Shown here: positions 35,644-43,157 of the stretch, in pieces
Position numbering within the stretch: the stretch's first letter is position 1
Layout: each line of letters begins with the position of its first letter
Origin: Lichenihabitans psoromatis
GTDB taxonomy: Bacteria; Pseudomonadota; Alphaproteobacteria; Rhizobiales; Beijerinckiaceae
Assembly: GCF_004323635.1 (NCBI RefSeq)
Contig: NZ_CP036515.1
Coordinates: 4,093,501 to 4,157,500, forward strand
Reading direction: 5' to 3'
Length of the DNA stretch: 64,000 bases
Translations under genes and position numbers: made by a program
The notes under the pieces: generated by a model
Seen by the model: only the letters and a program-made list of their open reading frames with translations
Told to the model about the DNA's origin: nothing
The model's database searches: none

Positions 35644-37593
35644 ATGGCCGAATATTATCCTCTTCTCTCTCGGGCGGTCGCCTCCCTGCACGACGCGCCG
35701 CCGGAGGCGCGCCGCGCCATCTATGATCGGGCGCGACAGGCGCTTCTCGGGCAATTGCGTTCGATGGAACCGCCCGTTCCGGCAGAGGACATCGAACGGG
35801 AGAGCGTCGCCCTCGATGACGCGATCGCGCGGGTCGAGACCGACATCGTGGGGCCGCCGACGGTCGCTGCACCCGTAGCCCCCCCCTCGCCGGCTCCTGC
35901 TTCTCCGCCAACGGTCTCTCCTCAACCCTCAGCTCCTGCGGTCCCAGCGAGCGAACCGCCCGTCGCGGCATCGAGCCTCGACCCTGCGGCGCGGCAGGCA
36001 ACGGTGTTGCCGCAGCCCTCGGCAGCGCCAGCCACGGTAACTACGGTTCGTCCGGCTGCCCCGGGCCTCACGTCTCTACGCGCAGGCTTGCCCCCAGGGC
36101 CAAGCCGTCCGCCGGGGCCGCCACGGCCCGTTCAGCCGATGCGACCGGCGAGCACATCGAGGCCAGTTGCAGCCCCCGTCATACGCGCGTCGCGCGAGAC
36201 GGACGACCCGGCACAAGCCACACCCAAGACCATCTCATCGAGCCTCGCCTCGCAAAGCCCTGGATTGCCAAGCGCCTCGCGCCTGCAGGTTCCTTCGCCG
36301 ACGGCCGAGCCGAACGAGCCGCTTGGCACGGATGCATCGGCGCACGAGCAACTCCCCGACACGCCGCAATTCCCGCCGACCAAAGATCGGTCCGACGAGC
36401 GGACCCTCAACCGAGACGAGTCGAACCGCCCGGCCGCGCCACGGCCGGTTCGGAAAGAGCCGTTCAGCCCTCGCGTTCTCATTGTCGCGCTTGTGGCGGC
36501 CGTCGTTGTGGCCGGCATTGCTTACACGGCTTGGCGCTTGCGCGACAAACCAGAAGCGATGGCGCGGGCACGCGCGGCGCTGCAGGCCGCTCAAAAATCC
36601 GAGCCGCAGAGCGGCAAGATCGTCAGCCGGGCGGACGGCACGAGCGCGCCGCCGACAATCCTGGCCGACAAGACACCGGCTACGGAAAAAGCGACGGCCG
36701 ATAACACGACGCAGCCGGATCCCTCGTCCGCTGCTCCGCAAAGCCAGCCATCGGCTGCTCAATCGACAGCGGCACTGCCATCGGCTGGCGCTGCGCCGGA
36801 GGCAGCGCCAGCACAACCAACCTCGAACGACGCCGCCAATGCACCGGCTGCCGGCCCGACCGATGCCGCCAATCCACCGGCAGCCGCACCAAACGATAGC
36901 TCCACTCAACCGGCCGCAACATCGACAGCCGATCCCTCGGCTCCGCTCGCGGCGTCAACGGCCCCCGCGGCGCCAGCACCTACCTCGGCTGCGACTCCAC
37001 CCTCCACCGCGACCGCACCTGCTTCGAGCGACGAGACATTGCCGGTTTCGCAACGCGCCGCGCTTCTCGTGGACGCGCCGGACGATCCCCAAAAAGTTAA
37101 AACCTATGTGGGTTCCGTGGTCTGGCATGCCGAAAATGTCAGCCCCGGCCAGGGGCAGCCCCTGGCCCAAGCCGTCCGCGCCGATATCGAAATTCCCGAC
37201 GCCAATCTTAAAATGAGCATGCTGTTTCAGAAGAATTTCGAGCAGCAATTTCCCGCGAGCCATACGATGGATTTGCGGTTCACGCCGGGTCCGGGCAATC
37301 AACTTGGAAACGTGAAGCAAATCAACGTGCCGCAACTGCGCCGGGACGATTCACCGACAGGCGACACGCTGGTCGGACTGCCGGTGACCATCACGGACAA
37401 TTATTTTTTGGTGGGACTGACGCGCGGCGACGTCGAAAGCCGCAACCTGGACCTCATCAAGAGCCGGAATTGGTTCGACGTCCCCTTGCTGCTGGTGTCT
37501 GGCAAGGTCGCCAAGATAACCTTCGAGAAGGGCACGTCGGGACAGCGCATTATCGAAAGCGCTATTCAAAGCTGGCAGTCAGCCACGCCATAA
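35644..37593 (+). CDS. Large Ala/Pro-rich single-pass membrane protein of unknown function
   Basis: The 649-residue protein has three parts. Residues 1-70 (MAEYYPLLSRAVASLHDAPPEARRAI) are a helical, conserved cytoplasmic domain. About 75-275 and 310-465 are low-complexity Pro, Ala, Ser and Thr-rich linkers. A membrane helix (VLIVALVAAVVVAGIAY) lies near residues 278-297. The C-terminal 175 residues form a compact domain with strand-like DNYFLVGLTRGDVESRN and WFDVPLLLVSGKVAKITF segments, presumably periplasmic. I recall Hyphomicrobiales homologues without assigned function. It ends in a strong terminator. The layout suggests a link between cytoplasm and envelope. Confidence 0.75.
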   Translation: MAEYYPLLSRAVASLHDAPPEARRAIYDRARQALLGQLRSMEPPVPAEDIERESVALDDAIARVETDIVGPPTVAAPVAPPSPAPASPPTVSPQPSAPAVPASEPPVAASSLDPAARQATVLPQPSAAPATVTTVRPAAPGLTSLRAGLPPGPSRPPGPPRPVQPMRPASTSRPVAAPVIRASRETDDPAQATPKTISSSLASQSPGLPSASRLQVPSPTAEPNEPLGTDASAHEQLPDTPQFPPTKDRSDERTLNRDESNRPAAPRPVRKEPFSPRVLIVALVAAVVVAGIAYTAWRLRDKPEAMARARAALQAAQKSEPQSGKIVSRADGTSAPPTILADKTPATEKATADNTTQPDPSSAAPQSQPSAAQSTAALPSAGAAPEAAPAQPTSNDAANAPAAGPTDAANPPAAAPNDSSTQPAATSTADPSAPLAASTAPAAPAPTSAATPPSTATAPASSDETLPVSQRAALLVDAPDDPQKVKTYVGSVVWHAENVSPGQGQPLAQAVRADIEIPDANLKMSMLFQKNFEQQFPASHTMDLRFTPGPGNQLGNVKQINVPQLRRDDSPTGDTLVGLPVTITDNYFLVGLTRGDVESRNLDLIKSRNWFDVPLLLVSGKVAKITFEKGTSGQRIIESAIQSWQSATP

Positions 37594-37595
37594 AC

Positions 37596-37627
37596 AAAAA
37601 AGCCGAGGCGATTGCCTCGGCTTTTTT
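37596..37627. terminator. Bidirectional rho-independent terminator
   Basis: A perfect stem, GCCGAGGC with GCCTCGGC and a GATT loop, is flanked by six As on the left and six Ts on the right. It works in both directions for the convergent Ala/Pro-rich protein and rpoH. Confidence 0.95.
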
Positions 37628-37645
37628 AGTAGTCGACCGTCAGGT

Positions 37646-38551
37646 TCAATGAACGCTCGATTGCGATTCCAACAAAGGCCGGCTTGCTTCAATCCGCGCC
37701 AATCCGGTCTTCACGGCAGCCTGCACCTTTTCGAAGGCTCTCACCTCGATTTGCCGAACGCGCTCGCGCGAGATGTTGAACTCCTCGGAGAGTTGCTCGA
37801 GCGTAATCGGATCCTCCGCAAGACGACGCGCCTCGAAGATGCGGCGCTCACGCGGGTTCAGAACGTCCAGCGCTCCCTTCAGCGCGTCGTGTCGGTTAGA
37901 GCTTTCTTCGTGGTCGGCAAGCAGAACCTCCTGGTTCGTCGAATCGTCAACGAGCCAATCCTGCCACTCGCCGTCGCCGTCCTCGCGCATCGGTGAATTC
38001 AGGGAGCTGTCGCCACCGAGGCGGCGGTTCATGTCGATCACATCCTGCGCGGTCACGCCGAGCTTGGTCGCGATGGTCTGAACGTGGTCAGGATGAAGAT
38101 CGCCTTCCTCCAACGCCGAAATTTGGCTCTTCGCCTTCCGCAGGTTGAAGAACAGCTTCTTCTGGTTAGCGGTCGTGCCCATCTTCACGAGCGACCACGA
38201 ACGAAGAATATATTCCTGGATCGACGCGCGGATCCACCAGATCGCATAAGTCGCAAGGCGGAAGCCCTTATCGGGCTCGAACCGCTTCACAGCCTGCATC
38301 AAGCCGACATTGCCTTCCGAAATGACTTCGCCGATCGGGAGTCCGTAGCCGCGATAGCCCATCGCGATCTTGGCCACGAGGCGAAGATGCGAGGTCACGA
38401 GTTCGTGGGCTGCATCGCGATCGTCGTGCTCACGCCAGCGCTTCGCCAGCATGAATTCCTGCTGGGGCTGAAGCATGGGAAAGCGACGAATCTCATTGAG
38501 ATAGCGGGAAAGACCGCTTTCGCTTGAGATCATCGGGAGAGCAGGCGCCAT
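37646..38551 (-). CDS. rpoH: RNA polymerase sigma-32 (heat-shock) factor
   Basis: The 301-residue sigma-70-family protein has region 2 with RLATYAIWWIRASIQEYI and the RpoH box QKKLFFNLRKAK. Region 4 is LSEEFNISRERVRQIEVRAFEKVQ. The RpoH box separates it from housekeeping and other sigma factors. It directs heat-shock gene transcription. ATG 38551 was chosen because AAGGA lies 8 bases upstream and a longer reading adds a non-family Arg-rich stretch. Alphaproteobacteria often have two rpoH copies, and only one is seen here. Confidence 0.95.
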   Translation of the reverse strand: MAPALPMISSESGLSRYLNEIRRFPMLQPQQEFMLAKRWREHDDRDAAHELVTSHLRLVAKIAMGYRGYGLPIGEVISEGNVGLMQAVKRFEPDKGFRLATYAIWWIRASIQEYILRSWSLVKMGTTANQKKLFFNLRKAKSQISALEEGDLHPDHVQTIATKLGVTAQDVIDMNRRLGGDSSLNSPMREDGDGEWQDWLVDDSTNQEVLLADHEESSNRHDALKGALDVLNPRERRIFEARRLAEDPITLEQLSEEFNISRERVRQIEVRAFEKVQAAVKTGLARIEASRPLLESQSSVH

Positions 38552-38647
38552 AATATTCGTCCTTGGTCGGCCCGACTCGGGCCTTTTAACGGCCAGCATC
38601 CTGCCGTCTCGAACAATCAGATTTGAGCTACATGTCGATTTGATGGC

Positions 38648-38678
38648 TTAATGCTGCGGTGCAAGATCGACCGCTCGC
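38648..38678 (-). promoter_or_regulatory. Candidate sigma-32-type promoter for rpoH
   Basis: On the minus strand, a CTTGCA element is followed after 13 bases by CCATCAAAT. This resembles the RpoH-type -35 (CTTGAA) and -10 (CCCATNT) elements and would give self-activation. The -10 match is only partial. Confidence 0.3.
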
Positions 38679-38837
38679 AACGGCGGCCGCACTCTTTAAC
38701 GCAACACTGCGATCATCGACCGAGCAGAGCCATCAACCGGCCTCTTCATCTCTTTCAAAAGATGGATCGCAAGACCCACGAAGTAAAGGGTGAGTGGCAT
38801 CCCGCATCGGCGGCATGCAGTACGCGCTTTCATAGAA

Positions 38838-38865
38838 AAGGGGCCGGCGATCCGCACGGCCCCTT
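38838..38865 (-). terminator. Terminator after the minus-strand DUF465 gene
   Basis: A perfect 9-bp stem (AAGGGGCCG with CGGCCCCTT) is followed on the minus strand by TTCTATG. It lies about 33 bases past the stop codon of the DUF465 gene. Confidence 0.7.
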
Positions 38866-38897
38866 ACACCTGTTTTTAAAATGATCGACGGCAGCTG

Positions 38898-39062
38898 TTA
38901 ATGACGCAGCTTGGTCATCTCGTCTTTGAGCTGCAGTTTCTTGCGTTTCAACTCGGACAGTTTCGCGGGCTCTATGCTCGGCGCGGCACGGCAGGAGGCA
39001 ATTTCTTTATCGATCGCCTGATGACGACGAGCCAACTCCGCAATGTGACTTTGCAGCGACAT
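38898..39062 (-). CDS. DUF465 (YdcH-like) small protein
   Basis: A 54-residue protein found by reading the minus strand. It starts MSLQSHIAELARRHQAIDKEI and ends LKRKKLQLKDEMTKLRH. The pattern (short heptad-rich helix pair, LKRKKLxLKDE close to the end) is that of the DUF465/YdcH family, whose members form helical hairpins of unknown function. The start has an ideal TAGGAG site 6 bases upstream. It ends in a terminator and is monocistronic. A second, longer family member lies at 40597-40812. Confidence 0.85.
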   Translation of the reverse strand: MSLQSHIAELARRHQAIDKEIASCRAAPSIEPAKLSELKRKKLQLKDEMTKLRH

Positions 39063-39249
39063 TCTGAACTCCTAACAGGAATCGTGTCCGAACGCGGTTC
39101 ACGACGAGATGATGACACGATCTCGACGCGGCTCAAGCGGCCTTTCGGCTGCGTCGTCATCAACTCTTTGCGATGTTGGAGCGGTTTTAAAACGAATTAG
39201 CGGCGTCCGACCTTTGCCTGCTCGCGTTACGCCGGGTTACTGCGAGAAC

Positions 39250-39278
39250 ACGATCGAGCCGCAGCGTGGCTCGATCGT
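39250..39278 (-). terminator. Hairpin after the SDR gene
   Basis: A perfect 11-bp stem (ACGATCGAGCC with GGCTCGATCGT) with a 7-base loop lies 13 bases past the stop of the minus-strand SDR gene. The T-tract is weak, so termination is likely but not certain. Confidence 0.6.
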
Positions 39279-39291
39279 CTTGGGTTATGCC

Positions 39292-40278
39292 TTAACGGAT
39301 TGATCGCACCGAGTGTCGGAGGGCGAAGAAGAGCCCGATCAGCCCCGCGACGACGACCGTGTCACGATGTCGGCTAGTGAAAATTTCCCAGTTTGTGTCG
39401 CGCGCATTCAGGTCGAACCGCCCATGCGCCGCATAGACGCCGCCGATCGGCCCGTACAGGTTCGCGGTGGCGCTGCCGAGTTCGCGTTGCTTGGTGATCT
39501 GCGCCGGATATCCACCGAGCGCGAGGAGACGATCGGCAAGGCCCGGCGCAAAGCGATCCATCATGATGGCCGCAAGCGTGGACAGGCCAACCCAAACGTC
39601 ACGACGCGGATGTTGAGCAGTGAACACGATGGCGCGGGCTGCGACTTCCGGCTGGTAGACGGGAGCCACCGGCTGCGGCTTGCGGCCAAGGCGGTTGAGG
39701 CTCCAGTCGAATTGGGGGGTGTTGATCGATGGCAGATGCACCATCGACACACGGATGTGGGATCGATCGTGGAACAACTCAGACCGCAAGGCAGCCGTAA
39801 ATCCCCGGACCGCGAATTTTGCGCCCGACATGGCTGACTGGAGTGGCATGGCCCGGTAGCCCATGGCCGAACCGACATTGATGATGAGGCCACGATCGCG
39901 CAGCCTCATGTGTTTGAGCGCCGCAATGGAGCCGTAGACCGTGCCAAGATAGCCGACCTCTGTGGCGCGTTTGAATTCGTCGGGTTCGATCTTTTCGACC
40001 GGCGAGAAGATGCTGGTTGCCGCATTGTTGACCCAGACCTCGATCGGGCCGAGCTCATGTTCGATGCTGTCGGCCGCGGCCGCGATGGCACTCGCATCCG
40101 CCACGTCGGCCGTGACCACATGGGCGCGCACGCCCATGTCGCGGAGTTCCTTTGCGGTGGCGTCGAGCCTTTGCTGGTCGCGGGCGATCAGACCAACATC
40201 GAACCCTTGTCGCGCGAATTCCCGAGCTGTCGCCCGCCCTACCCCTGCGCCTGCTCCCGTCACTACCGCTACGGCCAC
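39292..40278 (-). CDS. SDR-family oxidoreductase lacking the catalytic tyrosine
   Basis: The 328-residue protein has an intact cofactor motif (TGAGAGVGRATA) and NNAA motif, and Ser137 in the place of the catalytic serine (NVGSAMGYR). However, the catalytic Tyr of the YxxxK motif is replaced by methionine: Met150 precedes Lys154 in SAMSGAKFAVRGF. Relatives read SAYxxAK here. A 70-residue C-terminal extension ends in a hydrophobic stretch (TVVVAGLIGLFFAL), suggesting membrane attachment. Reductase activity by the usual mechanism seems unlikely; it may bind a nucleotide or act on a different substrate. Confidence 0.8.
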   Translation of the reverse strand: MAVAVVTGAGAGVGRATAREFARQGFDVGLIARDQQRLDATAKELRDMGVRAHVVTADVADASAIAAAADSIEHELGPIEVWVNNAATSIFSPVEKIEPDEFKRATEVGYLGTVYGSIAALKHMRLRDRGLIINVGSAMGYRAMPLQSAMSGAKFAVRGFTAALRSELFHDRSHIRVSMVHLPSINTPQFDWSLNRLGRKPQPVAPVYQPEVAARAIVFTAQHPRRDVWVGLSTLAAIMMDRFAPGLADRLLALGGYPAQITKQRELGSATANLYGPIGGVYAAHGRFDLNARDTNWEIFTSRHRDTVVVAGLIGLFFALRHSVRSIR

Positions 40279-40596
40279 GTCGATCTCCCTGGTTACGGGC
40301 CGGATCGGCCCCTATCACTTGCGCTACGGGCTAACCCGTGCGGCGGGCGTTCGTTTCACACAAGACGCAGCCTTCCCGCGTGCTTGCTCCGCCACGCGAC
40401 TAGTCGAGGAACCCAGCGTTGACGCTCAAGTCACTGATAGTTCGCGTAGATTTAGCTCGACGGGAATGCCCTCTTGCACCGCACTGAGGCTTGGCTCGAC
40501 TTGCGACAGAACCCGGCTGTGCCATAATCTGCGGGTTCGGCTCAGCGGACAGACCTCCGGCTTGGAGCGAACGATGCGAATGAGGGTTGAGGCGCG
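40279..40596. other. 318-base divergent region between the SDR and DUF465 genes
   Basis: No gene is supported. A good sigma-70-like promoter faces the plus-strand DUF465 gene at 40501-40528. The left part presumably serves the SDR gene. Confidence 0.5.
40501..40528 (+). promoter_or_regulatory. Candidate sigma-70 promoter for the plus-strand DUF465 gene
   Basis: A TTGCGA -35-like hexamer and CATAAT -10-like hexamer are 16 bases apart, ending about 69 bases before the start codon of the DUF465 gene. Confidence 0.45.
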
Positions 40597-40812
40597 ATGA
40601 ACCAATTGGGTCCCGAGGAAAAACGTGTCGCCCTGATCGAAATGGAGCAACTTCGCCAGGAACACCGGGACCTCGACGAAGCCATCATGGCCTTGTCGCT
40701 CCGGGAGACACGCGATCAGATTCAAGTGCAGCGGCTGAAGAAACGCAAATTGCTGCTCCGCGACAAAATCGGTTTCATAGAAGACCAAATCACACCAGAC
40801 ATCATAGCGTGA
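40597..40812 (+). CDS. DUF465 (YdcH-like) protein
   Basis: The 71-residue protein starts MNQLGPEEKRVALIEMEQLRQEH and runs through RDLDEAIMAL and RLKKRKLLLRDKIGFIEDQITPDIIA. This is the DUF465/YdcH pattern of two amphipathic helices joined by a short turn, function unknown. It is the longer paralogue of the protein at 38898-39062. The gene has its own promoter-like element and is followed by a large inverted repeat. GAGG lies 4 bases before the ATG. Confidence 0.88.
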   Translation: MNQLGPEEKRVALIEMEQLRQEHRDLDEAIMALSLRETRDQIQVQRLKKRKLLLRDKIGFIEDQITPDIIA

Positions 40813-40857
40813 CAATCGAGCCACATCGCGGCCACAGTTTCGTCTCGCTGCCGACCA

Positions 40858-40897
40858 AACAGCGGAACCTTTGCCGTGAACTGTCGGTTCCGCTGTT
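40858..40897. repeat. 12-bp perfect inverted repeat
   Basis: AACAGCGGAACC at 40858-40869 and GGTTCCGCTGTT at 40886-40897 are exact complements around a 16-base spacer. It lies between the DUF465 gene and the membrane stress protein. There is no T-run, so it could be an operator, a leader hairpin or a terminator. The left arm includes GGAAC. Confidence 0.7.
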
Positions 40898-40936
40898 GGG
40901 CCTGTTTGGGCGGGCTGTTACACCGGGGATCGATAC

Positions 40937-41194
40937 ATGGACGGCCAATCACTCATCGTATTTCTCATCATCGGCGCGATCGCCGGCTGGCTCGCTGGAC
41001 TCGTGGTTCAGGGCACCGGCTTCGGTCTGATCGGTGACATCATTGTCGGTATCATCGGCGCTTTCGTCGCTGGCTACCTGCTCCCGCAACTCGGGATCAA
41101 CCTCGGCACGGGCGTCGTGGCTGCCATTATCGACGCTGCGATCGGTGCCATCGTGTTGCTCATCATCATCAAGCTGATCCGACGGGTCGTTTAA
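40937..41194 (+). CDS. GlsB/YeaQ/YmgE-family stress-response membrane protein
   Basis: The 85-residue protein has three hydrophobic segments separated by glycine-rich turns (LIVFLIIGAIAGWLAGLVVQG, DIIVGIIGAFVAGYLL, VVAAIIDAAIGAIVLLII) and a basic end RRVV. This is the transglycosylase-associated (GlsB/YmgE) small-membrane-protein pattern. These proteins are induced by stress and of unclear role. The ATG start at 40937 is clear. A strong terminator follows, so the gene is a single-gene unit or shares the DUF465 promoter. Confidence 0.9.
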   Translation: MDGQSLIVFLIIGAIAGWLAGLVVQGTGFGLIGDIIVGIIGAFVAGYLLPQLGINLGTGVVAAIIDAAIGAIVLLIIIKLIRRVV

Positions 41195-41234
41195 CGATCT
41201 GGCGCATCGCTGCTTGAACAAACATCGGCAGATC

Positions 41235-41270
41235 AAGCCGGTCCGTCGGGTAGGACGGGCCGGCTTTTTG
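41235..41270 (+). terminator. Rho-independent terminator after the membrane stress protein
   Basis: A stem with AAGCCGG/CCGGCTT outer arms and CCGTC/GACGG inner arms (one mismatch between) is followed by a T-run TTTTTG. Confidence 0.9.
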
Positions 41271-41329
41271 TTTTATTGTGCCATCGCCGCAAGGTGCCAA
41301 AGCGGCACGCGCAAGCTGGCGGGTCCATC

Positions 41330-42043
41330 ATGAGCCTCTACGACAACGAAACGCCACGCCCCTCGCAGCGTTCAACCAGCGAGGTCCTCGACGCCGACGC
41401 CGCGAGCCTCGCCAGACTGATTGACCATACGGTCCTGAAACCCGACACGCTTGCGATCGATGTCGACCGCTTTTGCGCGGAAGCCGCACGGTTCTGCTTC
41501 GCCTCGGTCTGCGTCAACGGCGTTTATGTTCCTCGCGTCGTCGAGAGGCTCGCCGGTCTATCGATCCCAGCTTGTGCCGTCGTTGGCTTTCCGCTCGGCG
41601 CCATGTCGACACGCGCCAAGGCATTCGAAGCCTCCGACGCGGTCGCAGCGGGCGCTGGAGAAATCGACATGGTGATCCAGGTGGGGGCGCTGAAGGACCG
41701 GCAGTTCGACGTCGTCGAGGCCGATATTGCGACGGTGAAGCGCGCCTGCGGCTCGACCCTGCTCAAAGTCATCATCGAGACCTGCCTGCTGACCGACGAC
41801 GAGAAGCGGGCCGCCTGTTCGATCGCCGCAAGCGCCGGCGCGAATTTCGTCAAGACCTCGACCGGTTTCGGTCATGCGGGTGCAACGATCGAAGATGTGG
41901 CCCTGATGCGAGGCGTGGTCGGCGATGCACTTGGGGTCAAAGCCTCTGGCGGCATTCGGACCAGGACCGATGCCGAACGCATGGTCGCGGCGGGCGCCAG
42001 CCGAATCGGAGCGAGCGCAAGTGTCGCCATCGTCCAGGCCTGA
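41330..42043 (+). CDS. deoC: Deoxyribose-phosphate aldolase
   Basis: The 237-residue TIM-barrel aldolase has [28 protein letters not shown] and the Schiff-base lysine in [15 protein letters not shown]. The second lysine is in [15 protein letters not shown]. It cleaves 2-deoxyribose 5-phosphate to glyceraldehyde 3-phosphate and acetaldehyde, in nucleoside breakdown. The start was placed at [11 protein letters not shown], which begins the N-terminal helix region. Its end overlaps the GTG start of the next gene by 23 bases. Confidence 0.94.
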   Translation: MSLYDNETPRPSQRSTSEVLDADAASLARLIDHTVLKPDTLAIDVDRFCAEAARFCFASVCVNGVYVPRVVERLAGLSIPACAVVGFPLGAMSTRAKAFEASDAVAAGAGEIDMVIQVGALKDRQFDVVEADIATVKRACGSTLLKVIIETCLLTDDEKRAACSIAASAGANFVKTSTGFGHAGATIEDVALMRGVVGDALGVKASGGIRTRTDAERMVAAGASRIGASASVAIVQA

Positions 42044-43058
42044 CCGGAGAGGCGGAACGGCTCCCAGCAAGACGGCATCGCGCCACGTCAGCGTCAAGCT
42101 TGTGGAGGTGCCTCTCAATCGCCTCCCTTCAAATGCGGTCACTGATCTGCTGCCGATCGGGACGATCGAGATCAGGGTCGCGCGTTGGGAGGCGACTCGG
42201 GTACCGGCCGCCGGAACGGTCGTCCTCTGTACAGGACGCGGCGAGTTTATTGAGAAATATGCCGAGGTCGCGTCCGAACTCCTCGGTCGCGGGTTCGCAG
42301 TCGTGGCGTTCGACTGGCGCGGCCAGGGCGGCTCGTCACGCTTAGTGCGGGATGGACGCAAGGGACACGTCTCCGACTTCGAGGAATTTCAAGCGGATCT
42401 CGACGCCATCCGATCCGCCGTGCTCGAGCCGCACTGCCCAAGGCCTTGGTTCGCGCTGGCGCATTCCATGGGCGGCGCTATTGCGATCGCGCATGCCGCC
42501 GGCGGCCGTTGTATGTTCGATCGTATCGTTCTCTCGACCCCGATGGTCGAGATCTATGGCCTCGCGGCGCCCCGCGCCATCCGGGCGATGGCATCGACGG
42601 CATCTCGGCTCGGGCTGGGACGCTTCTATGTGCCAGGAGGAAGCAGCCGCTCGGTCATGATGAAACCGTTTGAGCATAACGTCCTTACGTCCGATCCAAA
42701 ACGCTATGCCGCCTTCTCGGCCTTGGTGAGCGCCGCGCCCGAACTCGCGATCGGTGCGCCGACGCAGGGCTGGTTGAACGCGGCGTTCCGCTGCATGGGT
42801 GAGTTTCACGACGTCGACTTCCCGCGCCGGATTCTAACCCCGATGCTGGTGGTGGCCTGCGGCGCCGACAGCGTCGTCGCGACACGCGGGATCGAGCGTT
42901 TCGCCACCCGACTGAAAAACGCGAGCCTGATCGTTGTGCCTCATGCTCGGCATGAAGTTCTGATGGAACAGGATCACTTCAGGGCACAGTTTTGGGCGGC
43001 GTTCGATGGCTTCGTTCCAGGATCGTCGAGCGTCGCACCGCATCCGGCAGCGAGCTAG
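42021..43058 (+). CDS. Alpha/beta hydrolase, lysophospholipase-like
   Basis: The 345-residue protein has [21 protein letters not shown] and [11 protein letters not shown], blocks of the monoglyceride lipase/lysophospholipase (PldB-like) family. The nucleophile elbow is LAHSMGGAI (Ser), and the late Asp/His are in ACGADSVV and HARHEVLME. It probably hydrolyses lysophospholipids or monoacylglycerols in the cytosol. The start is uncertain: GTG 42021, inside the deoC end, has GGAG 9 bases upstream; GTG 42102 is another in-frame option that avoids the overlap. Confidence 0.78.
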   Translation: MSPSSRPDRRGGTAPSKTASRHVSVKLVEVPLNRLPSNAVTDLLPIGTIEIRVARWEATRVPAAGTVVLCTGRGEFIEKYAEVASELLGRGFAVVAFDWRGQGGSSRLVRDGRKGHVSDFEEFQADLDAIRSAVLEPHCPRPWFALAHSMGGAIAIAHAAGGRCMFDRIVLSTPMVEIYGLAAPRAIRAMASTASRLGLGRFYVPGGSSRSVMMKPFEHNVLTSDPKRYAAFSALVSAAPELAIGAPTQGWLNAAFRCMGEFHDVDFPRRILTPMLVVACGADSVVATRGIERFATRLKNASLIVVPHARHEVLMEQDHFRAQFWAAFDGFVPGSSSVAPHPAAS

Positions 43059-43157
43059 ACAAAGCCTCTTTCGGGCGAAGCCTTGGCTTGGCTGTTCGGC
43101 CGCAGGAACCAAGCACGCCCATCGCATGTTTTCGCCTTAAAAATCGGGAAGTCCACC

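Larger units (their letters stand above)
38552..38897. other. 346-base region between rpoH and the DUF465 gene
   Basis: No gene is supported. It holds the rpoH leader and promoter (with a short GGCCCG/CGGGCC hairpin at 38569-38583) and, on the right, the terminator of the minus-strand DUF465 gene at 38838-38865. Confidence 0.5.

Noticed and set aside
43083-43157. TTG start upstream of the EmrA-type adaptor
   Set aside because: The GTG at 43158 has a GGGA site at good spacing and the extra 25 residues have no family support.
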